A stretch of 64,000 nucleotides of DNA from Chloroflexota bacterium (GCA_030603665.1 JAUVXJ010000011.1:62001-126000), one strand, 5' to 3'. Shown: positions 44,680 through 54,656, numbered from the stretch's first letter. Translations and numbers: made by a program. The notes: a model not told the origin generated them from the sequence alone.

Positions 44680-45227
44680 CGCTTCCTCCGATAACCTGCT
44701 TCAAAAGCCTCTAGGTTCGCCTTCCTGAATCTTGATGGGGTGATACGCTCGATAGTCGCCCTGATCTGGTCATGGTCAAAGGGCATCTCCGGCACGCTCA
44801 TGGCGTAGCCGATCAGAGCCAGGTTCGCGGACCGAGGTGACCCGATTTCCAGAGCCACGTCGTCCGCCGGGTACACGTACGCCGCGATGGCGTTCTCTGC
44901 CATATAGTCCTTCACTCCACGGTCCCAAGAATCGCCATCGGGGCCGCTCACAAAGCAGAGTCCGCCGCGACGCAGAAAGACCAGGCCGCGGTACGCCTCG
45001 TGTGGGTGGAAGGCAAGGACTACATCGGCAGTTGCGTGGCGGACCAAAGGACTCTCATATGACCCTATCTTTAGATGCGAGATGACCGACCCCCCTCGCT
45101 GGCTCATGCCATGAGTCTCTGAGCCCAGAACATCATGTCCCAGCGCTAGGGCCGTTTCAGAGAACACCTTGGTGGCGAAGAGCACACCCTGTCCTCCAAC
45201 CCCTGCCAATATGATCTTCGTGTCCAA
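44676..45227 (-). CDS. iorB: Indolepyruvate:ferredoxin oxidoreductase beta subunit
   Basis: From a TTG at 45227, about 183 residues, of the gamma domain family of 2-oxoacid:ferredoxin oxidoreductases: ILAGVGGQGVLFATKVFSE at the N-terminus, GSETHGMSQRGGSVISHLK and the NLALIGYAM segment. The start overlaps the iorA stop region (coupled translation); TTG codons further upstream are alternatives. It forms the enzyme with IorA. Confidence 0.88.
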   Translation of the reverse strand: MDTKIILAGVGGQGVLFATKVFSETALALGHDVLGSETHGMSQRGGSVISHLKIGSYESPLVRHATADVVLAFHPHEAYRGLVFLRRGGLCFVSGPDGDSWDRGVKDYMAENAIAAYVYPADDVALEIGSPRSANLALIGYAMSVPEMPFDHDQIRATIERITPSRFRKANLEAFEAGYRRKR

Positions 45228-45228
45228 T

Positions 45229-47097
45229 TCACTCTTCGGCTTCAACAATGGCCCCCTTTGGACAAGCCTCAACACACACTCCACAATTGACGCAGATTCG
45301 CCGATCCACCACCACCCGACCGAGATCCTCGTCGAGCACCAGCGCCGGGCATTCGAAAGCGATCAGACAGTACCGGCAACCATCACAGTCTTCCGAGATG
45401 GTAACGGGCACAGGGTTCTCTTCCAGGGGACTGGGATCGTAGAGCACACAGGGACGTTTGGCGATGACAACAGCGACGCCCCCATCAGGCTCCCGCGTGT
45501 GCTGGCTCGCGCGCTTGATCAGGGCCTCGAATTCCTGGACGCGATAAGGGTCCATCTCCTCGATGAACTTCACTCCACACGCCTGCACCAGGTCTCCTAT
45601 GGCTACCCTCTGACCCTGACCTCCATCGGCCAGCATGCCTGAGTCTGCGGTGGGCTGCATGCCAGTCATCGCCGTTGTGCTATTGTCAAGAATGACGAGG
45701 ACGAAGCGGGCTCCGTTGTAGACAGCATTGGCCAGCGCAGGCACCCCCGAGTGCAGAAAAGTGGAGTCGCCAATGGTGGCTGCGATGGGTACATCCCGAT
45801 TGTCCTGCCGATATGCCTGATAGAGGCCGCTGGCGATTGTTACCGCCCCTCCCATGTCCAGACACGTGTCCACTGCGTTGAGGTTCAGACCCAGCGTGTA
45901 GCATCCGATGTCGCCCGGGTAGATCGCCTTGGACCCCAGAGCCCTCTTCATGCCAAAGAAGGCCGCTCGATGCGGGCAGCCGGGACACAATCGCGGTCGT
46001 CGGACAGGCAGCCCGAGGTCCCCGACCAGCTGTGACAGCTCGCCTGTATCGATCTCGGTGGGGGTCTCCATCCCCAGTTCGTTCGCCTGCTGCACCAAGA
46101 GCTGGCGTATCACCTCCGGCGACAACTCGCCTGCCGAGGGCACCACCCCGTTGAGGCGACCCAGAAGCTTGCTCTTGTCCAGGATCTGCAGCTCTATCAC
46201 CGCGTCTGGCTCCTCAAGGACCAGCACCTGGTCGCAAGCTGCTACGAACTCTTTGACCAGCCTCTGCGGTATGGGATGGGAAGTGCCAATCTTGAGGATG
46301 GGGAACCTCCCCTCCAACTCCAGCTCCTGGAGAGTGTCTCTGAGCACAGCGTAGCTAGTCCCCCCGGCAATGAAGCCTAGTCTCCGGTCGTCCCCTGGCA
46401 CAGAGGTGTTCAGCTCGGAGGTCTCAAACTCCTCCTGGATGTCGTGCAGCTTCTCATTCAGCTCTTTGTGTAGCTGAAGGCGAAAGCGAGGCGTGGCAGC
46501 CCACCGCCCAGGATCCTTCTGGAAATCGGCAGGCCTCTGCAGCTTCACCACCGGAATGAATTCGATATTCTGTCTGGCGTGAGACACTCGGATGGCTGGG
46601 CGCAGGATGACCGGCAGATAGTGCCTTTCCGACAGCTCGAAAGCTGCCTTCACCATCTCCTTGGCCTCTCGTGGAGTCGAAGGGTCGAGGGCCGGTACTT
46701 TCGCGAACAGGGCGTAGAAACGAGTGTCCTGCTCCGTCTGCGAAGAGTGAGGCCCGGGGTCATCGCAAGAGATGACAACGAACCCGCCTCTTACCCCGGT
46801 GTAGGCAGAACTCATTAGAGGATCAGCAGCTACGTTTAGGCCAACCTGCTTCATGATCACAGCGGCGCGCTTGCCGGTGTAGCTGGCCGCGAGGGCCACC
46901 TCATAGGCCACCTTCTCGTTGATGCTCCACTCCACGTGGGTATCGAGGCCCAGCTCCTTCTTGAAGCGCACGACTGCCGGCAGGATCTCGGAGCTAGGGG
47001 TACCAGGATAGGACGTCACCACATGGCAACCGCTCTCCACGATACCCCGTGCGATGGCTTCATTTCCAAGTAGCACTTCCTGCTTCGACTGGCTCAA
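45229..47097 (-). CDS. iorA: Indolepyruvate:ferredoxin oxidoreductase alpha subunit
   Basis: Thiamine-diphosphate enzyme that oxidatively decarboxylates arylpyruvates to aryl-acetyl-CoA, reducing ferredoxin. From the TTG at 47097 (site AGAAAGGAA) it has 622 residues; an ATG at 47193, overlapping the V4R stop as TGATG, would add 32 residues with no homology. Domains: pyrimidine-binding part (LLGNEAIARGIVESG...SYPGTPSSE), core with CPGCPHRAAFFGMK and the ThDP region GDSTFLHSGV...LDNSTTAMTG, and a C-terminal pair of [4Fe-4S] motifs (CDGCRYC...ECP, CVNCGVCVEACPKG). The HisC-like aminotransferase in the same block could supply its substrate. Confidence 0.92.
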   Translation of the reverse strand: MSQSKQEVLLGNEAIARGIVESGCHVVTSYPGTPSSEILPAVVRFKKELGLDTHVEWSINEKVAYEVALAASYTGKRAAVIMKQVGLNVAADPLMSSAYTGVRGGFVVISCDDPGPHSSQTEQDTRFYALFAKVPALDPSTPREAKEMVKAAFELSERHYLPVILRPAIRVSHARQNIEFIPVVKLQRPADFQKDPGRWAATPRFRLQLHKELNEKLHDIQEEFETSELNTSVPGDDRRLGFIAGGTSYAVLRDTLQELELEGRFPILKIGTSHPIPQRLVKEFVAACDQVLVLEEPDAVIELQILDKSKLLGRLNGVVPSAGELSPEVIRQLLVQQANELGMETPTEIDTGELSQLVGDLGLPVRRPRLCPGCPHRAAFFGMKRALGSKAIYPGDIGCYTLGLNLNAVDTCLDMGGAVTIASGLYQAYRQDNRDVPIAATIGDSTFLHSGVPALANAVYNGARFVLVILDNSTTAMTGMQPTADSGMLADGGQGQRVAIGDLVQACGVKFIEEMDPYRVQEFEALIKRASQHTREPDGGVAVVIAKRPCVLYDPSPLEENPVPVTISEDCDGCRYCLIAFECPALVLDEDLGRVVVDRRICVNCGVCVEACPKGAIVEAEE

Positions 47098-47192
47098 GCT
47101 ACGATTCCTTTCTCCACAAGCTCTGGACCCGCAATGGGGTCTGACACGCCATTCAGCGGCAACCCACGGACCCAACTTCGGCGGCTGGCCCA

Positions 47193-47696
47193 TCAGCCCC
47201 TAACGACGAAACGACATAGATCGTCCCCTTTGGCCCGGCAGTGAGTCTCGTCTGAGCGTACGTCCGTACCGAAGATGCCTGCGGCCATTCCGGCCATTAC
47301 TCCACGGATCATGTGGCATACGCCCTGGTCCGCACTGCCGTAAGCCTCGGCGAAGGCCGAATTCCTGACGATCACGACCAACTCTCTCCCCTGCTGATCG
47401 AACTCCTCGACCTCGAAGTCACCCCACCCGATCTCGCGGCCCATGTTGCACATGAACGCCACGATCTCTTCGTCGGAGTAGTTGAAGACTTCCTTGTAGC
47501 GTTGCGATGAGCGCGACCCACCGGTATAGCCGCCCGCCATCATCATCTCGTCTGTACGGTCGCCTACCTCGGCCTCCACCGCCTTCTGGAAGTCCACCAC
47601 CGTGTCAGGCCGGATGAGCATATACCGTACGTCCTTGAAAGTGATGGCCCCCTCATCCCCCGCATATTCGAGGTTGTCCAAGATCGAGTTGGCCAT
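47193..47696 (-). CDS. V4R-domain protein
   Basis: 167 residues. The C-terminal half matches the V4R (4-vinyl reductase) domain: GVCHMIRGVMAGMAAGIFG, then DETHCRAKGDDLCRFVV, with the conserved cysteines and G-D-x-x-C-x-F-x-V ending. V4R domains bind small hydrophobic ligands or metal in phenol-sensing regulators and in bacteriochlorophyll synthesis. This one stands alone with no DNA-binding domain and sits between HyuB and IorA. It may be a small subunit of the Hyu enzyme, comparable in size to the gamma subunit of acetone carboxylase, or a ligand carrier; both are inference. Confidence 0.75.
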   Translation of the reverse strand: MANSILDNLEYAGDEGAITFKDVRYMLIRPDTVVDFQKAVEAEVGDRTDEMMMAGGYTGGSRSSQRYKEVFNYSDEEIVAFMCNMGREIGWGDFEVEEFDQQGRELVVIVRNSAFAEAYGSADQGVCHMIRGVMAGMAAGIFGTDVRSDETHCRAKGDDLCRFVVRG

Positions 47697-47702
47697 TAGT
47701 CC

Positions 47703-49427
47703 TCACCCTTTCCTCAACTTCTTGGTGGCCTTCTCGTCTACCTGCAAGGTTCCAGGATCGATGACCACCCTGTAGTCCTCTCGGGCGCTGTCAAGGCTCA
47801 CCTTTCCATCTCTCACATCCTGCAGAAGCAAATCCAAGTCGCGCTCCAGGGGATCGCCGTATCCGCCGGCCCCTGGCAAGCGCAAGCTGACCACGTCGCC
47901 CTTGTTGAGAATATCCAGACCCTTGGACTTAAGTGGACTCTCATCAGTGGTCTCCGGGTTCAGGACGAACTTCCCCTTGCTTCCCTCCTTGCCTCCGAAG
48001 AGTCCAAAGGCGCCAAAACGCTGTCGGTCTCCATAGCGGGCCAACGACACGTCGTCAGTCAGGATTTCGAAGTCGCGACGGACAGCCAGACCACCGCGAT
48101 ACTTGCCCGCCCCGCCCGAGTCGGGAATGAAGTCGTACCTTAGGATGCGCACCGGGTACTCCAGCTCGATGGCTTCGATAGGGGTGTTCTTGAAGCGAGC
48201 CAGGTGCGAGTCCTGACCGTCCCGACCGTCCTTGGTAGGCCTGGCACCTGCGCCTCCGCCCTGAATGTCGATCAGGACGAAGCGCTTGCCCGTCTTGGGA
48301 TGGTAGCCGCTGAACCCACAGTTGGTGATCTGGCCATGGCAGCCAGCCTGCACTCTATCAGGCGCCACCTTGGACAGGGCCAGCATCATGGCCTCTGCAA
48401 TCTTCTGCGAAGTATTGGTCCTGGCACCCATCGCTGCCGGCATCCTGGGGTTGACGATGAGCCCCTCCTCAGCCTCCACTCTAAACGGGCGATAGCAGCC
48501 CGAATTTGGCGGTACGTGAGGATCGACGACGGCGATGAGGGCATAGTAGACAGCAGCGTGGACCGTAGCTATCGGACAGTTGATGTTGCCCTTGACCTGC
48601 TTGGCGGTGCCCTCGAAATCAACAACGACTTCGTCATCCCTCTTGTGGATGTTCACCTGCAACTTGATCGGCTCGTCGGTGTAGCCATCATCATCAATCC
48701 AGTCGATGCCGCTGAACGTACCGTCCGGCAGCTTCCTCAGGCCGGCACGGATGCGGCTTTCCGAGTAGTCCAGCAACATCTCCTGACACTTGCTCACCAC
48801 ATCGACTCCGTATTTCTCGAAGATGTCTTGGAGCCTCTGCACCCCTACGAAGTCAGCTGATGCTTGTGCTCGAACATCCCCCAGCGTCTTGTCCGGCACT
48901 CGGATGTTGTTCTCGAGAATCCCAAACAACTCCGGGTCCTCCTGGCCTTGCTTATACAGCTTGACCATGGGGAAGCGGAGTCCTTCAAGATAGATCTCAG
49001 TCAAACCACCCGCGGTTCCACCCGGCACGGCTCCACCCATGTCTGAGTGATGGGCGATGCTGCCCGTGAACCCCACCAAACGCCCGTTGTAGTGAGCTGG
49101 TGCAAAAGTCACCATGTCCATGACGTGCTGACCGCCTGAGTAGGGGTCGTTGAACATGATCAAATCGCCTTCGTCCAAGTCCTCTGGCTTGTACTTCCGG
49201 ACCAGGGCCCGCATCCCCAACTCGAACCCGGTTAGGAGCATAGGCGCATGGTGGGCTTGAGCGATGGTGTTGCCGTAGCGGTCAAAGATCGAGCAGGTCA
49301 TGTCCTCGGTCTCTTTGATAATCGTGGAGCGTGCCGTCCGCACCAGGGTCCGGCCCATCTCGTCAGCGGCCTGTTCCATGGCGTTGCGAAGGACCTGCAT
49401 AGTGATTGAATCAGCCTTATGCGCCAC
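47703..49427 (-). CDS. HyuB-type hydantoinase/oxoprolinase/carboxylase subunit
   Basis: 574 residues of the hydantoinase B family: the N-terminal VLRNAMEQAADEMGRTLVRTARS, MFNDPYSGGQHVMDM (about 107-121) and HHSDMGGAVPGG motifs, and a C-terminal RYRGGLAVRRDF-type segment (here KYRGGL). With HyuA it forms ATP-dependent enzymes that open hydantoin or oxoproline rings or, in acetone and acetophenone carboxylases, carboxylate ketones. The gene follows hyuA by 38 bases and is followed by the V4R gene after 6. Confidence 0.9.
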   Translation of the reverse strand: MAHKADSITMQVLRNAMEQAADEMGRTLVRTARSTIIKETEDMTCSIFDRYGNTIAQAHHAPMLLTGFELGMRALVRKYKPEDLDEGDLIMFNDPYSGGQHVMDMVTFAPAHYNGRLVGFTGSIAHHSDMGGAVPGGTAGGLTEIYLEGLRFPMVKLYKQGQEDPELFGILENNIRVPDKTLGDVRAQASADFVGVQRLQDIFEKYGVDVVSKCQEMLLDYSESRIRAGLRKLPDGTFSGIDWIDDDGYTDEPIKLQVNIHKRDDEVVVDFEGTAKQVKGNINCPIATVHAAVYYALIAVVDPHVPPNSGCYRPFRVEAEEGLIVNPRMPAAMGARTNTSQKIAEAMMLALSKVAPDRVQAGCHGQITNCGFSGYHPKTGKRFVLIDIQGGGAGARPTKDGRDGQDSHLARFKNTPIEAIELEYPVRILRYDFIPDSGGAGKYRGGLAVRRDFEILTDDVSLARYGDRQRFGAFGLFGGKEGSKGKFVLNPETTDESPLKSKGLDILNKGDVVSLRLPGAGGYGDPLERDLDLLLQDVRDGKVSLDSAREDYRVVIDPGTLQVDEKATKKLRKG

Positions 49428-49465
49428 CGGATACCTCCTGCAATAGAAAAGCCAGTTCCTGTCCC

Positions 49466-51520
49466 CTAGGAAAGAGGGATGACGATATCACCATATTCGT
49501 CCACGGTCCCTTTCAATCCTGGCGTGATGACTGTCGTGGACGCCACTTCCTCAATGAGCGCTGGACCTGTGACCGTGTGACCCGGCCGCAATAGATCTCG
49601 ATCATATACCGCCGCATCGATGAAACCTTCCGTGGGAAAGTGAACGGGGCGCGTGCCTTTGCGCGCGACCTCGGCGTCGCCATCCTCTGCGCCGGTGTGG
49701 GCCAGAGATACCTCTGGCACCTTGCCGATGGCGGCCACGCGGAGGTTTATGAATTCCACCTTCTCATCGACGGAGCCGTAGGCGTAGGTTCGGTAGTGCA
49801 AGTCGTGAAAGCGACTGACCATCTCTTCTATGTCCGCCCTGGTGAAGACCTCTTTCCGGCCTACGGGCGTGCTTATCTCGTATGATTGGCCTTCGTACCT
49901 CAGGTCGGCCCACCAGAGAACGTCGGTCTGCTCTTCAGGTACCCTCTGGCTTCGCAGTTGTGCCCTGCCGCGGGCCTCCAATTCCTTGAAGGCCGAGAGG
50001 AGCTCCTCCGGCGTCAGCTGGTCCTCGCTCTTGGCGACTGTAGCGGAGTAATCGTAGCGGGTGTTGGCCACCAGAAGGCCAACCGCCGAAAGCGTCCCGG
50101 CATATGGTGGGACGACGACCTTCTTCATATCCAGGTCCTGCGCCAGTTCCACGGCGTGCAGCGGCCCTGCGCCTCCGAAGGGCAAGAGGGCGAACTCCCT
50201 CACGTCGAAGCCCTTCTCCGTGGAGTTGACGCTGATCGCGCGTTCCATGTTGGCGTTGACCACACGGATGATGCCGCTGGCTCCCTCTTCCAAGGACACT
50301 CCGAGAGGCTCAGCCACGTGTTTCATGATCGCCTTCTCGGCCAATTCCGGGTACAACCTCATCTCACCCCCGAGGAAGTAGTCGGGGTTAAGACGCCCCA
50401 GCACCAGGTTGGCATCGGTGACCGTCGGTCGTTCGCCTCCCAGTCCGTAGCAGGCAGGTCCAGGACGTGAGCCGGCGCTCTCGGGTCCGACGTTCAGTGC
50501 GCCGCCTTGATCGATCCGCGCCAGACTTCCACCTCCTGCTCCGATGGCCTTGACATCCAGGATAGGTATCTTCACGGGGAACCCTTCGAACTGGCTCTCG
50601 GGCGCGACTCTCGGTTCGCCGTGGTCTATCACACCGACGTCGAAGCTGGTGCCACCCATGTCCACGCTGATCAGCTGCTCGTCCCCCGTCAACCGTCCAA
50701 CATAAGCCGCCGCCAGTGCGCCACCGGCAGGACCGGAGTTGACGATGTTCACCGCGCGGTACTTCGCCATCTCAGTGGTCATGCAACCGCCGCTGGCCTG
50801 CATGATGCGCAGATCCACATCCCCATACCGGGCCAGCAACTGACCCTCCAGGTTGTCCAGATAGCGCTCCACCACCGGCGCCAGATAGGCGTTGATCACC
50901 GTGGTAGAAGTGCGCTCAAACTCGCGAAACTCAGGAGCGATCTCCGAGGAAATGGAGACAGCAGCCTCGGGTAGCATCTCGCGACAGATATCTCTTACCC
51001 TCTCCTCGTGGGCGGGGTTGCGAAAGCCGAAGAGGAAGCAAATGGCTATAGATTCCACAGCCTGATCCTTGAGGGATTGCGCCGCCTCACGAGCCGACTT
51101 CTCGTCCAGAGGGACTACCACCTCGCCGTCAACCCCGACGCGCTCCGTCACATCGAGCCGCAAATGCCTCGGCACCAGAGGCAGTGGAGTATCAACGAAG
51201 ATATCATACAGGCCTGCGGCAGGGCGTTCAATGCGGCCTATCTCCAGGATATCTCGCATCCCCTCAGTGGTTAGCAGGCCGGTCCGCGCCCCTTTTCGCT
51301 CTATGAGGGCGTTGGTGCCTATGGTGGTGCCATGCACCACGTAGTCCACCTGGTCAAAGGAGTTATCCACCATACCCAGGATCTTGTCGATACCGCCGAT
51401 GACACCCTTTGCCAGGTCCCCGTGAGTGGTCAGAACCTTTGTGTAATGAATCTCACCACTCGCATCATCGATCAGTACGATATCCGTAAACGTTCCTCCG
51501 ACGTCGATGCCGATACGCAT
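49466..51520 (-). CDS. HyuA-type hydantoinase/oxoprolinase/carboxylase subunit
   Basis: 684 residues with the ASKHA ATPase fold of hydantoinase A: MRIGIDVGGTFTDIVL at the N-terminus, HGTTIGTNALIERKG (about 64-78), SVDMGGTSFDVGV and the GAGGGSLARID segment. ATP phosphorylates the substrate, which HyuB then hydrolyses or carboxylates. Substrate undecided: N-methylhydantoin, 5-oxoproline and aryl ketones are all handled by relatives. It comes after a 94-base gap from the CoA transferase gene. Confidence 0.9.
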   Translation of the reverse strand: MRIGIDVGGTFTDIVLIDDASGEIHYTKVLTTHGDLAKGVIGGIDKILGMVDNSFDQVDYVVHGTTIGTNALIERKGARTGLLTTEGMRDILEIGRIERPAAGLYDIFVDTPLPLVPRHLRLDVTERVGVDGEVVVPLDEKSAREAAQSLKDQAVESIAICFLFGFRNPAHEERVRDICREMLPEAAVSISSEIAPEFREFERTSTTVINAYLAPVVERYLDNLEGQLLARYGDVDLRIMQASGGCMTTEMAKYRAVNIVNSGPAGGALAAAYVGRLTGDEQLISVDMGGTSFDVGVIDHGEPRVAPESQFEGFPVKIPILDVKAIGAGGGSLARIDQGGALNVGPESAGSRPGPACYGLGGERPTVTDANLVLGRLNPDYFLGGEMRLYPELAEKAIMKHVAEPLGVSLEEGASGIIRVVNANMERAISVNSTEKGFDVREFALLPFGGAGPLHAVELAQDLDMKKVVVPPYAGTLSAVGLLVANTRYDYSATVAKSEDQLTPEELLSAFKELEARGRAQLRSQRVPEEQTDVLWWADLRYEGQSYEISTPVGRKEVFTRADIEEMVSRFHDLHYRTYAYGSVDEKVEFINLRVAAIGKVPEVSLAHTGAEDGDAEVARKGTRPVHFPTEGFIDAAVYDRDLLRPGHTVTGPALIEEVASTTVITPGLKGTVDEYGDIVIPLS

Positions 51521-51614
51521 GCTCCCACATCCCCCGATTCCTCGACTAGTCCACTAGCCCCAAAGGCCCCACGACTAGCCGTGTAGAAAGAGAACTCCGA
51601 AGACTTGCCGTTCG

Positions 51615-52811
51615 CTAGAGGATCACTCCCTCCTCCCGCAATCCTAGGATATGCCGCGGCGCATACCCCAGAATATCCCTCAGCACCTCATCCGTGTGCT
51701 GGCCCAATAGCGGTGCAGGCGCGCTGCTCTGCTCCGCAAACGGCGACGTTTTCACCGGATTGCCTATCGATCGAATCTGGCCCGCTCGGGGATGGTCTGT
51801 CTCCACCAGCATGTCGCGCGCAGCGACTTGCGGCTCAGAGAAGACTCGATCCAGAGTGTTGATGGGACTGCATGGCACTCCGGCCTCCCACAAGAGCTTC
51901 ACCCATTCGTCCCCCGATCTGGTGAGGAAGATCCGCTCCAGAATGGGAGTCAATTCATCCCGATGTTCTCGGCGCTGGTCGTTGTCGGCGAAACGGGGAT
52001 CATCAGCCAGTTCGTCGATCCCCAGCGCCTCGCAGAAGGCATGCCAGAACTTCTCCACGAAGACGGCGACCACGATGTAGATGTCCTTGGTAGCGAAGGC
52101 CTGATAGGGCACAACCGACTGGTGAGCGGAACCGACGGGGACCGGCACCCTGCCGTCGATGAGATGATATTGCCCGACGTAGGTAAGCAAGGAGACCATA
52201 CAATCCATCAGTCCAACATCCACGTACTGCCCCTGTCCTGTTTTGTCCCGCGCATAGAGGGCAGCAGAGATGGCAAGGGCGCAGAACAGGCTACCACCGA
52301 GATCACCCATGGGGACGCCCATGCGTACGGGAGGACGCCCGGGCTCGCCGGTAATGCTTATGGCTCCGCTGATGGCCTGAATGGCAAGGTCGAAAGCTGG
52401 GCGATCTCTGTACGGCCCCGTCTCGCCGAAGCCCGTGAGGGAACAGTAGATGATTCGGGGGTTGATCTCTCTGAGGGTCTCGTGGCTGCAGCTGAGTCTC
52501 TCCATGGTGCCAGGTCGGAAGTTGTTGAAGACTACATCCGAGACCTTGACCAGATCATAGAGAACTCGGCGGCCATCCTCCGCGCGCAGATCCAGGGCCA
52601 CGCTTCGCTTGTTGCGGTTCACACTCATGAAGTAGCCGCTTTCCCCCTGCACGAAGGGGGGGCCGATCCGTCTCGTGGGATCCCCTCCTCGAGGATCTTC
52701 GATCTTGATCACCTCTGCTCCAAGGTCGGCCAGCAGCATGGAGCCGTACGGCCCGGCCAGCATCTGGGTCAAATCGACGATTCTGACGCCTGATAACAAC
52801 TGTGTGAGCAT
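51615..52811 (-). CDS. Class III CoA transferase (CaiB/BaiF/Frc)
   Basis: From the ATG at 52811 about 398 residues; a TTG four codons later fits the AAGGGG site better. Features: LTQMLAGPYGSMLLADLGAEV, IKIEDPRGGDPTRR, the NRNKRSVALDLR segment, FDLAIQAISGAISITGE and PMGDLGGS with the expected catalytic Asp. The second such enzyme in the island; it lies directly after the mutase large subunit gene and may activate the acid entering or leaving that step. Confidence 0.9.
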   Translation of the reverse strand: MLTQLLSGVRIVDLTQMLAGPYGSMLLADLGAEVIKIEDPRGGDPTRRIGPPFVQGESGYFMSVNRNKRSVALDLRAEDGRRVLYDLVKVSDVVFNNFRPGTMERLSCSHETLREINPRIIYCSLTGFGETGPYRDRPAFDLAIQAISGAISITGEPGRPPVRMGVPMGDLGGSLFCALAISAALYARDKTGQGQYVDVGLMDCMVSLLTYVGQYHLIDGRVPVPVGSAHQSVVPYQAFATKDIYIVVAVFVEKFWHAFCEALGIDELADDPRFADNDQRREHRDELTPILERIFLTRSGDEWVKLLWEAGVPCSPINTLDRVFSEPQVAARDMLVETDHPRAGQIRSIGNPVKTSPFAEQSSAPAPLLGQHTDEVLRDILGYAPRHILGLREEGVIL

Positions 52812-52858
52812 CCCCTTTCCATGACGACGGGGGCGGCACCCTGGCAACGGCGTGAGAC

Positions 52859-54460
52859 CTACAAGCCGACGGGCTCCTCAAACTCTCCGAACACGTCCTT
52901 CAGCACCGAGGTCATCTCACCGACGGTGGCGTAGGCCCGCACCGTCTCCATGATATACGGCATGAGATTCTCGCTTCCTTGAGCTGCCCGACGAAGGCTT
53001 TCCAGCGCCTCGCTGGCCCTGGCCCCATCACGTTGGGCCCTGAGTTCGCTCAGGCGGCGTGTCTTCTCCTCAGCGTGTTCTGGCCGGTATTCGTGCAGTT
53101 CGACGTCGCGTTCGTCTTCCTCGATGCGGTACTTGGTCACGCCAACCTTGACCACCTCGCCGCTCTGCACGCCCCGCTCGTAGAGGTAGGCCTGCCGCGC
53201 CACCTCTCTTTGAATGATACCCTCGCTGATGGCCTTGACGATGCCTCCTAGCTCCTCCACCCTATCCATCTCCGCTACGATCTTGTTCTCCAGATCGGCG
53301 GTGAGGCGCTCCACATAATAGGAGCCTGCCAGAGGATCTACCGTGTCACATAGACCCATCTCCTCCGCCAGGATTTGCATGGTTCTGAGACCGATCAGGG
53401 CTGCCTTTTCGGTGGGTATGGTATAAGCCTCGTCATAGGTGCAGAGGGCCATAGTCTGGGTCCCGCTAAGCGCCGAGATGAGGGCGTAGTATGCCCCACG
53501 GACGATGTTGTTCTCAGGTTGTTCGATGGTCAACCCACCTCCGCCTCCGCCTGCGATCATCTTCATCTGCATGGCCTTGGGATCGGTGGCACCGAACTTG
53601 TCCCGCACGATCCTCGCCCACAGGCGACGGGCGGCTCGGAACTTGGCCACCTGCTCGAAGATGTTGCCCCAGATATCGAAGTTGAAGGATAGGCGAGCTA
53701 CGAAATCGTCCACGTCGACTCCGCGCTCACGAACGTGTTCGATGTATGCGGAAGCGATGGCGTACGCGTAGGCGATTTCCTGAACAGGATTGGCGCCCGA
53801 CTCGCGGATGTGATAGCCACACACGCTCACGGGGTAATAGTGAGGCACATGCTCCGCGCAGAACTCTATGGTGTCTCCAATAAGGCGGATGGATGGCTCC
53901 ACGGGGAATATCCAGGTCCCACGGCCGATGTACTCCTTGAGAATATCGTTCTGCGCGGTGCCGCGCAGCTCCCCGAGCGGAACGCCCTGCTTCTCGGCAA
54001 CCACGAAGTACATGGCCATCATGATGGCAGCCACGCCATTGATGGTGAGACTGGTGCTGATCTTGTCAAGTGATATGCCTTCAAACGCCTGCTCCATGTC
54101 TTGCAGGCTGTCCACCGCCATACCCACCCGCCCCACTTCTCCCCAGGCAAGGGCAGCGTCGGAGTCCAAACCCATCTGAGAAGGCAGGTCGAAGGCCACG
54201 TTGAGGGCGTTCTGCCCGTGCTCGATGAGGTACCTGAAACGCTGGTTGCTCTCTTGCGGAGTCCCGAAGCCAGCGTATTGGCGCATGGTCCAGGGGCGAT
54301 ACCGGTACATGTACTTATGGATGCCCCGCGTGAAGGGATATGCGCCCGGCTCACCGATGTCCCGGTCGAAATCTACATCAGCCACGTCTTCAGGGCCATA
54401 GATCGGCTTGACCTTGATGCCTGATTCCAGGACCACCTCTCCCAGTTTCTTGTCCCCCAT
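52859..54460 (-). CDS. Acyl-CoA mutase large subunit (methylmalonyl-CoA mutase type)
   Basis: From the ATG at 54460, with GGAAGGGA upstream, 533 residues. It is the catalytic TIM-barrel subunit without a B12 domain: YPFTRGIHKYMYRYRPWTMRQ (split here as YPFTRGIHKYMY and RPWTMRQYAGFGTPQ), FDLPSQMGLDSD, KISTSLTING, GRGTWIFPVEPSIRL and YHIRESGANPVQE. The Tyr in RQYAGF is the one methylmalonyl-CoA mutases use to expel the adenosyl group, which favours methylmalonyl-CoA over the hydroxyisobutyryl-CoA type. The B12 subunit is encoded 20 kb downstream at 31699. Second gene of the island, after the regulator. Confidence 0.92.
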   Translation of the reverse strand: MGDKKLGEVVLESGIKVKPIYGPEDVADVDFDRDIGEPGAYPFTRGIHKYMYRYRPWTMRQYAGFGTPQESNQRFRYLIEHGQNALNVAFDLPSQMGLDSDAALAWGEVGRVGMAVDSLQDMEQAFEGISLDKISTSLTINGVAAIMMAMYFVVAEKQGVPLGELRGTAQNDILKEYIGRGTWIFPVEPSIRLIGDTIEFCAEHVPHYYPVSVCGYHIRESGANPVQEIAYAYAIASAYIEHVRERGVDVDDFVARLSFNFDIWGNIFEQVAKFRAARRLWARIVRDKFGATDPKAMQMKMIAGGGGGGLTIEQPENNIVRGAYYALISALSGTQTMALCTYDEAYTIPTEKAALIGLRTMQILAEEMGLCDTVDPLAGSYYVERLTADLENKIVAEMDRVEELGGIVKAISEGIIQREVARQAYLYERGVQSGEVVKVGVTKYRIEEDERDVELHEYRPEHAEEKTRRLSELRAQRDGARASEALESLRRAAQGSENLMPYIMETVRAYATVGEMTSVLKDVFGEFEEPVGL

Positions 54461-54656
54461 GGTCAGTCCCTTCCGTCCTACGTCACGTCTGACGAGACAG
54501 CTGGCCCGCCAGACGCGGCCAATCCCAGTACCACAAGCCCGATTTCGGACAACCCCAACAGCCTGCACCAACGAATGCTGGAGCTCGCAGCATCATACCG
54601 AGGCTCGGCCTCTGCCGTGCACTCTCTGCACAGGCTGTTCGCACTCCAGCCACCAG

